A stretch of DNA of 64,000 bases from Alnus glutinosa. Taxonomy: Eukaryota; Streptophyta; Magnoliopsida; Fagales; Betulaceae. Each line of letters begins with the position of its first letter. Within the stretch, counting starts at the first letter, position 1. Below, piece after piece: positions 1 through 11,640 of the stretch. Location of the stretch: contig NC_084889.1 in NCBI RefSeq assembly GCF_958979055.1, positions 4,852,761 through 4,916,760 on the forward strand. The letters run 5' to 3'. The notes under the pieces were generated by a model. It was not told where the DNA came from. It searched no databases and saw only the letters and a program-made list of their open reading frames with translations. Position numbers and translations under genes: made by a program.

Positions 1-60
1 CATTTAATAAATACAATTTATTAATTGCTAAATGTCCTATTTATTTTCTTGGTCTTTACA
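1..60 (-). mobile_element. End of a long LTR (same family as 15556-19556), cut by the window edge
   Basis: These 60 bases are nearly identical to the last 60 bases of the 4-kb LTR at 15556-19556, and both finish in a CA dinucleotide (TTTACA here, TTCACA there). The shared end shows that a second copy of that LTR, in the same minus orientation, runs off the left edge. Whether it is a solo LTR or part of a full element cannot be seen. It abuts the CACTA transposase region, so it may have inserted into the CACTA element. Confidence 0.75.
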
Positions 61-202
61 TCTCGCTACATTAATTCCTCCATTTGGGCCTGTAAAATAT
101 AGAAAACCTTATACATATTTTGTCGTTAACCTAATTAATTAGAATATGTGCATGTGTACATCTATAGATCTTTACGCATATTCATAAAGTGAATACACTT
201 AC

Positions 203-1579
203 CATCATCCTCGCAGCCTCTTCATTGACAGGGTTGCCGTCCTTCTTTTTGTGAGTCACCATAAAAAGTTGGCTACGATTCGAGGTATACCCTGACTCTT
301 TTTCCTGCATGTAAAAAGTCATATATTTATACAACAATGTTAACAATAAATCAAGCCAACACATATTTGTTCAGGATAAAACATGTACCATTTGATATGC
401 AAGACGTGCAAAGCTTTTTGACCCAGAGGTGTGGTGAAATTTCTGCAAGGCCCGGCTTTCTTTGTTTACATTGGCCATTTCCTATATTATTTATTACCAC
501 AGTGAGATATAGAACACATGTAAATCATAATACATCATAATAGTCATGTTATGTATTACCTTATCAAGTTCACTTTTCCATCTCCGAACCATTACTTCCA
601 GAGTTTCAGGAGGGAGCCCGTGGTTGGTAGGTGTCGATTCAAGGATTTCTTCAACTGTCTCACCCTCCTTAATTTGTAGTGAATGCTTGATCCCATACCT
701 ATAATCCTTCCTCTTTTTCCCCAGGTCCATGAATGTGATCCTTTTAATTTCACTCAGTTGTTGACTAGTCTCAACATGGAATTTTGACTACATACAAATT
801 GACAATTATAATGTTATAATTTTGTAGCTTCAAGTGTAACAAAACAAACATTACCTACCATTAGAGTAGCCCAAATATCTTCCTTCTTTTGAGTTGATAC
901 CCTCCTCCAATTATGTGTTTCTAACTCGCTAAATTGACTGCTTCTGATCAGCTTCCCCCCAAGGCTTCTCAATTTTTCACTGCCAGGGCCAACCGGCTGA
1001 CATTCTTCATTAAATTCAATCACTACCCTTTCACCTCGTGGCAACTGCCAAACATTAGCAGGCGAAGGCATTGGCCTGACATTCACTCTACCATCGCTAT
1101 CTGTAGTTTAAATCTAATAGATGTTAGACATGAACCACACAATTCAATAAAAAGTTTGAATTTTTACAACATACCAATAGTGCGGACCTCTCCCGGCCCA
1201 ACGACCTGTGGTTGTGGCCGTTCCGTGTCTAGACCAGGTGTGGATGTGCGTAAAGATGCATGTAGGTCACCGGTGGAAGGTGATGGCAGTTGGTTTTCAC
1301 TTCGCTCTGGAATGGGTACGACGGTGGTGGACCCAATACGTTGTGACGCATCCTCCCATCCCAAGTACCAACCCGGTGGAGGGGGGGCATAGTAAATCCT
1401 TTTTCAAATTGTGAATGAGACAGAGTATCATTCTCTTCAAATGCAGGTTTGTATGGAGATTCAGCATTAGGATCTTGTGTCTCGTCGTCATCAGAGGATG
1501 GACATGAACCAACGAGTGGTTCTTTACCTTTATCAACTCTTGAGAACGCAGGGAATCTTGGTCTTTTATTGGGTGCCAT
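203..1579 (-). CDS. CACTA second gene, Transposase_24 (Ptta/En/Spm) family, partial, with likely frameshift
   Basis: Five exons fit GT-AG rules on the minus strand: about 1579-1175, 1100-859, 787-560, 481-389 and 304-203. Family hallmarks are LETHNWRRVSTQKKEDIW in exon 2, the KFHHTSGSKSFARLAYQM block in exon 4 and MVTHKKKDGNPVNEEAAR in exon 5. The start chosen is ATG at 1579 (MAPNKRPRF), just after a splice acceptor. In exon 1 the frame from the ATG does not match the frame needed to join exon 2. The switch falls at a seven-base G run (1381-1387), so one base appears to be missing there. The 3' part continues left of 203 but is not seen because an LTR end lies at 1-60. In related elements this protein is thought to act in DNA binding and transposition; its role here is inferred. 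Confidence 0.75.
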
Positions 1580-2628
1580 TCATACCTGCATATTTCAATT
1601 TGTTAGATGCAATTAAAAATATGTAATTGTCCAAAATATAATTTTTAAAAAGAGAAAGAATATGCATACAACATATTAAATACTATTTCATTGCTTCGTA
1701 ATTTCAACTGGTTGTTGTTTATTCACCATTACTACAATCCCACTTCAGTGACATCTACGTCATTTTGAGCGCAATCAACGTCATCATTGCCAAAATCATT
1801 CGTTTCTTGGAGCATGTTCAGATTGAAAGGCACATTCTCACGGTAGTCCCCAACATCATCGTCAAGACCCTCCCCTTGGCCGACATCGTATACATTTCGT
1901 GGTTTTGTCTTAACAACAACAGCCCAATCTGGGTGCCTTGGATCCTCAACATAATAGACTTGTGATACCTGAGAAGATAATACAAAGGGTTCATCATTTA
2001 TCCTCTCTCCCGTGTGTATCAGGCGTTTGAAGCTCACTAATTCTATACCATATCTGTAGCGCCCCAGATTTTAAGACATAAATTATAATGGTTTAAATTA
2101 ATTTTAAAACATTTTTAATAAGGAAAAAGAATAACTACGATTATTTATGAAAATAAATGTGTATTTTTGTTGTAGAAACGTTTATAGTTGCAATTTGATA
2201 AAAACTCAAAACAAACCTTAAACTTTGGAATAACGGAAACAGGGTCAAACAAACTCCATTTTGGTCGATTCAAAAACTGAGACGCTCGTTTTGAAGTCCT
2301 CTAGCTATCCTCCAAATTTCATAATTTTTGGACTCTATTTGATACCCGAAAACATCCGTGAAAAATTATACCTCTGAATAGGACGAAAATTCAGTTAAGT
2401 TATAATTAATGGGCCCATTTCGAATTCAACCCATTCCAATTGCTATCCACAAACCCAACCCACATTTCACATGTTAAATTCACATTATCCATTAATGGGT
2501 CATCTTTGAACTTAACCCAACCCATTCCAATTGCTATCTACAAACCCAACCCACCTTTGAGAAAATAGTAATTTCCTTGAGTGAGAAACTAGGCATAGTA
2601 GATTGGTCTAGCAATGAGAATGGTTAAA

Positions 2629-2629
2629 A

Positions 2630-2672
<43 letters not shown>
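2629..2672. repeat. (AAT)n microsatellite
   Basis: About 14 AAT/ATA triplets lie in the U3 part of the solo LTR, just upstream of the 24-bp minisatellite. Confidence 0.95.
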
Positions 2673-2675
<3 letters not shown>

Positions 2676-2699
2676 TTAGAATAATATATTAAAGTTTGA

Positions 2700-3035
2700 A
2701 TGCATTATGGTAGGTAAATTTGAGTGCATTGTGGTAGGTAAATTTGAGTGCATTGTGGTAGGTAAGGTTGAGTGCATTGTGGTAGGTAAATTTGAGTGCA
2801 TTGTGGTAGGTAAGTTTGAGTGCATTGTGGTAGGTAAGTTTGAGTGCATTGTGGTAGGTAAGGTTAATTCCCATCTATTGGATCAAAATGTGTCTACTTG
2901 ATCCTAATCATTCATTGTGCATTGTGGTAGGTAAGTTTGAGTGCATTGTGATAGGTAAGTTTGAGTGCATTGTGGTAGGTAAGGTTAATTCCCATCCATT
3001 GGATCAAAATGTGTCTACTTGATCCTAACCATTCA
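2700..3035 (+). repeat. 24-bp minisatellite within the LTR U3
   Basis: A unit close to GTAGGTAAATTTGAGTGCAT (24 bp with TGTG) repeats about six to seven times from 2709 to 2855 and again two to three times from 2925 to 2985. A longer module containing GGATCAAAATGTGTCTACTTG occurs twice (about 2880 and 3000), giving a 118-bp higher-order duplication. Because 24 is a multiple of three, open frames on both strands are by-products, not genes. Confidence 0.9.
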
Positions 3036-3041
3036 TTCTCT

Positions 3042-3050
3042 TATAAATAG
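3042..3050 (+). promoter_or_regulatory. TATA box of the LTR promoter
   Basis: TATAAATAG lies directly after the minisatellite. About 30 bases downstream begins a CA-rich leader, as expected for a U3/R junction. This is the likely start of LTR-driven transcription on the plus strand. Confidence 0.6.
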
Positions 3051-6000
3051 AACCAAGATGGAAGACACAATACCCATCAAGCTTCACTCACACACACACA
3101 CCTAAGGCCAAGAGAGAAAATTGTGGGATTTGTGTAGTTTTGTGTGGTTTAAGGCTTGAAGTGTGTACAAGGAAGTATTTTGGTAAAAGCTCGATCCCAA
3201 TGCTAATGGAAAGTCCAAGTAAGGGATCCTCTACCCCTTCTCAAATTGTTGTGTTGTATTACTTTAATTATTCATTTATTTGCATAATTGCGATTTGATT
3301 ATTCTTGATTCGGTATTTCAAATTATTTTGTTTACATGAAGGATTTGTCTTAAATTGGTTTTGATGTGAAAGTTATTGAGTAAAAATGATATTTTGGAAT
3401 TTGTGATTTTGAGAAAAACCTCGGTTCTAAAGGACTTTACAATTTTTGAGAATTTATTATTTTAACCGAGATGTGAAGTCAACTTTTTGGAAGTGACAAT
3501 AAAAGAAGAAAAAATTTGTGAAACCCTCCAACACGTTGCCCCTGGATATACAAGAAAAGAATGAGAAAGTTTTGTGAGAAAACTTTATGAGATATATATA
3601 AAGGAGAAATTTTTGAGAAAATGGCACGTGTGTGGAGGAGATTATTATTTTGGGCCCCATATATATTTGCAGAGATTCGCAGAGATTAAGCTCGGTACCG
3701 TAGCTTGAGATGGAAGCGCACCCGCTGATGAACTTAGTGAAAGCGGTAATCCGTCTCTATGTCAGGCTAAGTGCACTTTAATTAATTAGCTGACGTGGGC
3801 AGGGCCTGTGGCCACAGGTAAACTGCATTACCTGCCCGAGGTCACAGCAATGACCGCGCAACCCTATTTACACAGGGCGTAATAGTGTACAGGGGCATAT
3901 TATGAGAAATAATTGATTTCAAACATATATTATATCTTGTGTATAAAAAATGAGTTTTTGACAATTGTTTTGAGGTTTTAAAGAAAAGAATTTAACTCAA
4001 CTGTTTTATGGTTGAGGATTTCCTTACTGAGCATTTTTCGCTCACCCCTTATTTTGTTTTTGTTTTCAGGTTATGAACAGAGAGACCTAGGTGGCCGGGA
4101 TGGGATCTAGGATTTGCATTAGATCATTGCATCTATGTTTCCTTAATAAATGCGCTTGTACAATAAATTTAGTTTTTCTTTGGATTTTTAATTATTGAAT
4201 CAAACATAATTTTTTTTTTTATTTCGAAATAACTGTTTCCGCATTTATTAAAGCTCTGAGTTTTAAAATCTTTATTATTTTTATTAAATTCAGCATATTA
4301 GCTAGGTTGTTGGCAGACCTTACGAATCTTTGCAGTTTGGTGTATGAGAATGGACGAACCTAACCCTTAGTGGTTTGGGGGCGTTACAATATCCATCCTC
4401 CTTGTACCCCTTATCTTTTTTTATATCCGCCCAATCACACTTGAACATCACATATCGAGTCCCATCATAATATTGCACTTCAATTATGTTAGTTAACTTG
4501 TCGTAGTAGGTCGGGCCATCTATTGTGGACACACTTACTCCGCTATTTTGAGTTCTCTTTCCAATATCATGAGCCAAAGTCCGAAACATCATGCCATTAG
4601 TGACATATCGGTTAAATGAGACAGCGGATTGCATAGGTCCTTTTGCATGCCAAACAAGCTTGGACCCCAAATAATTTCTGTGTACCTCATCCAAGCTGTC
4701 AACCTGATGATTGGATAACGTTCATCAGAGTGATTATTTAAAATAAATGTGGTGGAAGTAAGTCTTACCGGTGTTATATAAATTAATAGTCACAACATGA
4801 CACTTACATAACCCAGGTACCAGTCACAAAATTCTTGTACGTGCTTATTTTGCAAATCCTTTTCAGATCCATCGTGAGAAACCCTTAGAATCTGTAGGTG
4901 CATCCTACATAAAGATCACAACTAATCGTTACATTAATGTTCATAATCCTTTGTACACTTCTCAATTTGATAAATAAAATTATGAAACTCACATGCGCAA
5001 CGGTAGGAAATCGTCAGAGTTGAAAACTATATATCGATGTGCTTGTTTCATGCTCAATCCCCCAAGATTGATATTAGTAACTGCTCCCCTTGATTCCTCT
5101 TGGCTCCATGGTGGTCTATTGTGAATTGTGGGTGCGTTTTCTAAATAACGAGAACAAAACGTCAATAATTCATTCATTATGTACCCTTCTGCAATAGAGC
5201 CTTCTGGAGCAGCTTTGTTGCGAACGCTACATTTGTATTGATGAAGGCACCTATAAAAATGACGCAAAATCTCACTCAGTTGCACAAAAGTGATGTTAAT
5301 AATTAACTTTTTCAAGTCAAGAACTAATACCTCTCAGCAGGATACATCCATCTAAAGTGGACCGGTTCGCCTAGTTTACATTCAGTAGCTAGATGTACAA
5401 CAACATGCACCATCGAGGTAAAAAAGCCCGGTGGGAATATTTGTTCCAGTTGGCATAATATGATGGGGATCTGAGACTCAAGACGATCCAAATCCTCTAA
5501 CCGCATTGTTTTGGAACATATCTCCCTGAAGTACCCAGACAACTGTATCAAAGGTTCTACAACATTCTTTGGTAAGGAACCGCGCAGGGCAACCGGCAGC
5601 AGTTGTTGCATGAGGATGTGACTGTCATGACTTTTCATCCCTCCCATAGTATGTTCCTTGAGTTTAACACAACGTGACACATTTGAAGCGTACCCATCTG
5701 GCACTCTTACATCCTGTATGACCTTTAAAAAGTTATATTTCTGCTCCTTAGACATTGTGAAGCAAGCAGAGGGAAAGTATGTCTTGTTTTGCTCTGTGGT
5801 AACCTGATGCAGATTAGGTCTTAAATTCATTTTTTGAAGGTCCATACGTGCTTCGTCGTTGTCCTTTGTTTTTCCCTTCATGTCCAACAACGTTCCAAGA
5901 ATATTATCAACCACATTTTTTTCAATGTGCATTACATCAAGGTTATGACGCAACAAGTTATGTCTCCAGTAGGGGAGTCTGAAGAAAATACTTTGCTTCT

Positions 6001-7627
6001 TCCAAATACTTTTCTCTTTGTTGATCGAGGAATGAGTTCTTGGCCTTTTGCCCATAGAGTGCCCAAACAAAGATTCTACACCCTCTAACTGTCTCATTAG
6101 CTCATCACCATTTGGCGTCACAGGCTTTGTTCCCGCTTCTTTTGTACCATCGAAAGATTTCTTCATCTTTCTCCACCTATGATCCTTATGCAGCCATCTC
6201 CTATGCCCCATATAACAATATTTTCTCCCATAAGTTAACCAGATAGACTGAGTTGAATCCATACAACAGGGACATGCATGAGGGCCTTTTGTACTCCATC
6301 CAGACAAATCGGCATATGCGGGCAAATCATTAATTGTCCACATCAATGTTGCACGCATCGTAAACTTCTTCTTCGATGATACATCATAAGTAGTAACACT
6401 GACATCCCACAATTCCATCAATTCGTGTACTAGAGGTTGTAGGTATACATCTATCTTCATTCCTGGTGCCCTTGGACCTGGGATAATTAAGGATAACATA
6501 AAATAGGGTTGTTTCATACACATCCAAGGAGGAAAGTTGTATGTTACCAACATAACTGGCCAAATACTGTGGGAAGTACTCATGTTTCCGTAAGGGTTAA
6601 ATCCATCTGACGCTAGGCCAAGCCTAACATTGCGTGGTTCTAAGGCAAAATCAGGATACCGTGCATCAAATGTCTTCCAAGCTTCACCATCGGCCGGATG
6701 CCTTAGTACACCATCTTTTGTGCGTTCGTTAGCATGCCACTGCATGTGCGATGCTGTAAGATGTGACATAAACAACCTTTGTAACCTAGGTATCAATGGA
6801 AACCATCGCAAGACCTTCGCTGGCTTTTTTTTTGGCTTTCGAGACGTCCCATCAATCATACCATTATCTTCCTTCCACTTAGACATTTTGCATGTTGTAC
6901 AGTTTTCTAAATTCTCGGACTCCTTCCAAAATAACATACAACCATTACGGCAACACGGGATCTTCTGATATTCAAGTCCCAAGTCCTTCATGTACTTTTT
7001 CGCTTCATATGTGTCTTTTGGCAATGGTGATTTGGTTGGAATCAACTCATTGATAAATTCAAGAAAAAAGGTGAACAACGCATTACTCAATCCACCCATA
7101 CACTTCAAACTATAGAGACGTACAATGGCCCCCAATTTACTATGTTTTGTGTTATCATGGAGGGGCTTATCAGCACCCTTAAGCATTTCATAGAACTTCC
7201 TAGCATTCTCATCGGGACCCTCAAGATCTTCTTCCACTTCAGTGGGATCCACGTCTACTCGAGAATCGTGCATAGTGAAGACATCATGCAACATGGCATG
7301 CATTCCAGTTGTTGACCCTTCATGTGCTGACATCTCATCAACGGGTGACACACTATAGCCTACATGACTCGGCTCCCTATGAATGGGTGTGCTAATGTTT
7401 TCCCCATGCATATACCAATCGGTGTAACCTTGCAAAATTCCCGCCCCCGACGTCAAATGGTCATGAACAACTTGTTGTCGTAGTGTCTTGCGAAAGCAAC
7501 ATCTCTTACATGGGCACAACATGAACCCAGGTGTCTTAGTATTTACTGCTGCAAATTCCACGAAAGATTTAACACCGTCCATATACTTTTTCGAAGTTCT
7601 ATGCTCTGTCATCCAACTCTTATCCAT

Positions 7628-9194
7628 GGCTTCACTAGATTAAGATAAAAATACCATTAACTTTACAACAAGAAATTTAACACGGTAGAAACACGTCATG
7701 CTATATATGCATATTTAATGTAAAACCATATTCTATACCATTCTTTTTCTACCTTTTGTTTCTTAAATTTCAATCTTAGATGGGATTTTGGAGTAGGTAC
7801 AGCTGAAAGTCCTTTGGCCAAACAACATATTGAGCCTCGAGGGGAAAAGGTAATGCTTGTCACCGTTAAAAACATAATGGAAGAATAGCATTAATGCTTG
7901 TAACATTTTAAAAATTTGAGGTAGCAAAAGCTGGTCTTAATTGAAAATAAATTCATTTATTACATCTACAATTCATGAGAAGGTAGCTTTTTTAAACTGA
8001 CGGTCAAAGGGAGTAATATTTCTTTGTCAAACTTCTTGATGTCAGGGTGGGGAAATGAAATCTCTAAACTTTCTTTTTATTCATCATGAACTCAGTGAGA
8101 GAGAACCTTAATTAAAATCTAAAACTATATATATAAATATACACACACAAATATACTATACATGCAAACTCAAGGTACATATTTGAGGTTAAGAAGAAAA
8201 ATCCTTGTTAGGCTATGGTTAAATTGGGGTTTCCATATGATAGAACTGGAGAGTGAAATTTAAAGATAAATGACAGCCACAACATTGGTTCAGAAGCAGA
8301 CATCATAATATTTCACCTTCGACCAGTGAATTCTTTCAATAATTTTTTGTTTTTACATATTTTCGAGTTGGGTCTTGCATGCGGGGATGGGAGATATATT
8401 TATGGTTCTACCTTTTACTTATAGTGTGTATTTTTTCTTTGGAACTCATATCACAGGATTAGAGAGGTTGAAAAGATAGAAAAATTTGGAAGCATTTTAA
8501 AGTGGTGTGAAAGGATTTTTATTAAGGCAATATTTCGTTGTTCTTGTTTTGGCTACAGAGGGCCATACCTACAGGCAATGTTAGGCATTTTCATATGCAC
8601 ACAGTCCATGCTATGTGCATAAGCGTTCTAAAAATATTTAAACTCCAAAGCTCCAAAACACTGTAATGCATAAACACCATTCTTCTTAAGAATAGGAATA
8701 ACGCTCTAGTCCAAAGAGAATATTTAAATTTTTTGTACATCAAATTGTAGACATCCATAGTTTTATATATTTAATAAACTGAAGCTACTCTTAGATGGGC
8801 CCCAATGATAATAACTAAGCAATGGATTTTGCTCTCACTCTCCACGAGAGCTTAAGGCATTGTGAAAGTAAATGAAATTAAATTGATTTTAACTGTCCAA
8901 AACATCTAGGGTGTATTTAGATCATTTAAATATAACATGGAAGCCCTATTTTTTTCCTAAAAAAGGCTTGTTTTTCATTCAACAAGGGGGGACATTTTCA
9001 GAGAATTGAGGAGTATATATGGCAGCATTTAATGGATAAACATAACTTTATAATGATCTTTGGTTAGGCTTAGAGATTATACAGTGTTTGCATGATAAAA
9101 TTCTCACGGAAGCAGTACATATATTGCACATTTACATGCTGTATTTCCGGGAATTTCTACTTGTCTCCATGATGATTTCTTGCATGCTTGGTTC
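7628..9194. other. 5' non-coding part of the CACTA element
   Basis: AT-rich sequence upstream of the transposase start, with no open frame, RNA gene or clear repeat that I can support. It presumably holds the transposase promoter and leader; TATA-like AT runs near 8130 are too many to choose from. Confidence 0.4.
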
Positions 9195-9450
9195 ACAATT
9201 ATAACCCAAATACACTAATTACACCTAAATCAGAATGTAATAGTTATCCAGCACCATTTTCCCCAAATACCTCACTAGCTAGCATTTGTAATCAAGAGAA
9301 ATGCAAGGACGAAATATGTTCTACCGGTTAACAATTATAACCCAAATACACTAATTACACCTAAACCAGAATCTAATAGGAACTACAGCGTCATCTTTCC
9401 CAAATATCTCACTAGCATTTGTAATAAAGAGAAATCATAGGATGGAATAT
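9195..9450. repeat. Tandem duplication, 136-bp period
   Basis: ACAATTATAACCCAAATACA starts at 9195 and again at 9331. The downstream text (ACACCTAAAtCAGAAT, CTCACTAGC, CATTTGTAAT, AGAGAAAT) recurs with a few changes. It lies in the non-coding 5' part of the CACTA element. Confidence 0.85.
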
Positions 9451-9955
9451 GAAAGAGATCAGCTAGAGGAGAAACTCACAGAATTTTTTAAATGGCAGCT
9501 AGCTAGCGATCCAAGTTGACGACGTCTAGACACAACGGTGATGGAGAGGGATATTTTTTGGCTGGTTAATTGCTATGCACTGATATTGTTATCAGTGAGG
9601 GAGGCTAGCTAGGCAGAGTAAGAGATCGAGCGGGAAGTGTAAAATTCACCCGCCCGTTTCTACGAAATACATGGCAACGTGGGATACCTGGCGTCTTATA
9701 TCATCGTGGGGATACTTAGCGTCATATAGCAAATCGTCTGCAAGTCCTGCGTCTTTCAGCTTGATCACGGCTTCAACCCACGTCCTTTGCGTGTAGCACG
9801 TCTTCATTCCTTCACGTCTTCAACCCACGACGATTACTCTGGCCAGCAAACATCTTCAGTCCTCCACGAAAGTGAGAATTCAGACTTGAGTACAAGTCCT
9901 TTGAAGAAGGACTCAGCAAACGCACGTCCCTTTTACGAAAGTAGTGCTTCTATGT

Positions 9956-10420
9956 TTTTTTTTTTTTTTTTTTTTTTTTATAAAGGATTGAGTCTTCAAA
10001 CTTGACTTGAAGTCCTCTGAGAAATGACTCATCATCATCACATCTAACTTATAGTACTCATGAGTCTAGTGAATAGGCAGGGACGTAATTTGTTTTTTTT
10101 TTTTTTTGTTTGTTTGAAAGAGCAAGGACATCAGTTTTATGGCTATTTAGGATTTTTTTTTTTTTTTTTTTTTTTGAAAGAGCAGGGCGTCAGTTTTAGG
10201 ATAAATAACTGGTCAATGGTCAAGTTTGAATTTTCAAACTTTCTTGCCCATATCATATCAGATGGCTATTGCCTATTTAGGATTTTTTTTTTTTTTTGAA
10301 AGAACAAGGACGTCAGTTTAGGATATATTGCTCCAATGGTCAAGTTTGAATTCAAACTTTCTTGACTGTATCATATCATATTGCTATTTAGGATTTTTTT
10401 TTTTTTTAATTTCTTTTGTT
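9956..10420. repeat. Poly-T-linked tandem repeats near the CACTA terminus
   Basis: Three to four diverged units of roughly 120 bp each start with TTTAGGATTTTTT and a poly-T tract, then GAAAGAGCAAGGACGTCAGTTTAGGA. The later units also contain GGTCAAGTTTGAA and CTTTCTTG...ATATCATAT. Poly-T runs of 12-24 bases separate them (about 9956-9979, 10088-10102, 10151-10174, 10281-10296 and 10394-10408). They are probably subterminal repeats of the transposon. Confidence 0.75.
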
Positions 10421-10599
10421 TAAAAATAAAAAAAATAAAAAAAAAATTATCCACGAAAATCTATTTCAAATTAATCTTAATCTATCTCTTCAATGAGTAA
10501 TATTTTATTCTGACGAAATTCAAGAGAATTTTGAGACCTTTCTAATAAGGCAGCGTAATATTCATCCAAAAGTAGTTAAAACTCTGTATATCACATCAC

Positions 10600-10825
10600 T
10601 TTATTGAAGGGTAGTAGAAAAAAAAGACTTAAAGACCCTGATTATAACGACTTCCTTAAAATAGGACTTTATCTCTTAGTTAAGGAGTCATTTTTATAAA
10701 AGGTAGTGAGACTCTGCAATTAAAGAAGTCATTTTTGTAAAAGGTAGTGATATTCTGCAATTCACAACCTTTTTGCAAAAGGTAGTGAAAAAAAAAGACC
10801 CTAAATACCTAATTTTTTTGTAGTG
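10600..10825 (-). repeat. CACTA subterminal repeats and terminal inverted repeat
   Basis: AAAGGTAGTGA-like units recur near 10610, 10700, 10745 and 10780, interspersed with ACTCTGCAAT. The block ends in TTTTTTTGTAGTG, the reverse complement of CACTACAAAAAAA. In En/Spm elements such subterminal repeats bind the element-encoded DNA-binding protein. That role is inferred here by family, and the repeat pattern is what I see. Confidence 0.8.
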
Positions 10826-11640
10826 ACCTTTACTAGAACAGGGAGTCGGTCACACATTATGGGCGACTGCCAATGACTAGATTAATGTACGTACAAAGCA
10901 AACTGTCCAAACAAACACAAACTATAACAAAACAGGAAAAGCTCAACGGAGGAAAGTCTCTGCGGGGAAAGCCATCGCCTGTGGCGGCGCGTGCACCGCA
11001 TGCGCCGGCACCAAAAAACAAGCCCATCAACCCTGAAGCGCCAAAAGCCTCTGAACAACCAGAACCACCAAACACGGCGAAAAAACCCGGTTTGCAGCCC
11101 TCACGCGCAATCCGAACCGAAAACCACCCCAGGCGCGTGAAGGCCACGCGCCGATCACCGAGAGACCGCACAACCGTAGAGAGCGGCTGGAGCACCAGAG
11201 ATTGACGACGAACACAGCTGACGGGCGCGTGTCCACCAGAAGACGGGGAAAACTTGTAGATCTGGCCTCCAAAAATCTGACAGTGAACAACACAACCTCA
11301 AGCTCCGCCATCGACACGCCATGGGTGACTAGTCCCCACCGACACCTTCACCAGAGAACTCTCCTGCCTTAACGAACTAAAACTAGAAACCTAAAACACC
11401 CACCGGATACACACCGGGGCGACAAAAACTTCCACAACCCTAAAGGTCGGAAGACTCAAACAACAAACTAAAAAACCATCTTAGCAACTAAGACGAAGAA
11501 GGCCAACAACAAAAAACCCCAGGGGGGAGGGAGGCGTGAAAGCCTCCCTCCCCCAAAACCAAGACAAACTGCCGGCTCTCTCTCTCTCACTAAAAAAAAA
11601 AAATCAACTTAACCTTTTTTTTTTTCAACGAGCTAATTTT
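10826..11640 (-). mobile_element. GC-rich block, possible LINE leader fragment
   Basis: A sharp shift to GC-rich sequence. The open frames (for example 10873-11205 plus and 10857-11195 minus) have no recognisable domain. A perfect inverted repeat GGGGGAGGGAGGC / GCCTCCCTCCCCC lies at about 11523-11557, followed by a CT run and an A-rich tract. Read on the minus strand it resembles the GC-rich 5' leader of plant L1 elements. No reverse transcriptase is present, so this is a weak assignment. Confidence 0.3.

Larger units (their letters stand above)
2055..4388 (+). mobile_element. Solo LTR (gypsy-type) inside the transposase gene, TSD ATATC
   Basis: The element begins TGTAGCGCCCC and ends GGGGCGTTACA, an imperfect 11-bp terminal inverted repeat with TG...CA ends. 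It is flanked by the 5-bp direct repeat ATATC (2050-2054 and 4389-4393). No gag-pol coding is present, so a 2334-bp solo LTR is the simplest reading. The 3' half (about 3215-4388) matches the 3' half of the LTR at 12675-15334, including GCTCGGTACCGT and the CTTACTGAGCATTT motif common near the 3' end of long plant gypsy LTRs. The U3 part carries an AAT microsatellite, a 24-bp minisatellite and a TATA box at 3042. Confidence 0.85.
1732..7627 (-). pseudogene. CACTA TNP2-type transposase, interrupted by a solo LTR
   Basis: The 5' exon (7627-5331, start MDKSWM) holds an N-terminal transposase-associated zinc-binding region (CPCKRCC near residue 38), then the Transposase_21 core, with blocks such as HNLDVMHIEKNV, and the first part of DUF4218. 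Further exons at 5250-4993 (VRNKAAPEGSIAEGYI, DUF4218), 4904-4808 and 4703-4394 lead into DUF4216. DUF4216 resumes at 2054-1732 (YYVEDPRHPDWAVV) after the LTR at 2055-4388. Counting one copy of the ATATC target duplication, my exon lengths sum to 3285 bases. That is divisible by three and I see no internal stop, so the predicted protein would be about 1094 residues. The transposase was therefore probably intact before the LTR landed. It would excise and insert the CACTA element in the nucleus. Exon borders are mine by eye. Confidence 0.85.
61..10825 (-). mobile_element. CACTA (En/Spm-type) DNA transposon, left end missing
   Basis: Two transposon genes lie on the minus strand: a TNP2-type transposase (1732-7627) and a Transposase_24-type protein (203-1579). 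The right end reads ...TTTTTTTGTAGTG at 10813-10825, which on the minus strand is the classic CACTACAAAAAA terminus. Short subterminal repeats with GGTAGTGA precede it. The left TIR is not in the window, so the 3-bp target duplication cannot be checked. A solo LTR (2055-4388) is nested inside. The element is at least 10.8 kb including the LTR, which suits a full-length plant CACTA element. Confidence 0.85.

Noticed and set aside
2689..2901. Open frames on both strands encoding eight-residue repeats
   Set aside because: They follow from a 24-bp DNA repeat with no stop in the unit and have no other support.
2700..3035. CRISPR-like array of short repeats
   Set aside because: Units are head-to-tail without spacers, in a plant LTR, with no cas-like genes. 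It is a minisatellite.
10857..11317. Overlapping frames in the GC-rich block
   Set aside because: Low-complexity, open on both strands, no recognisable family. More likely non-coding retroelement leader.
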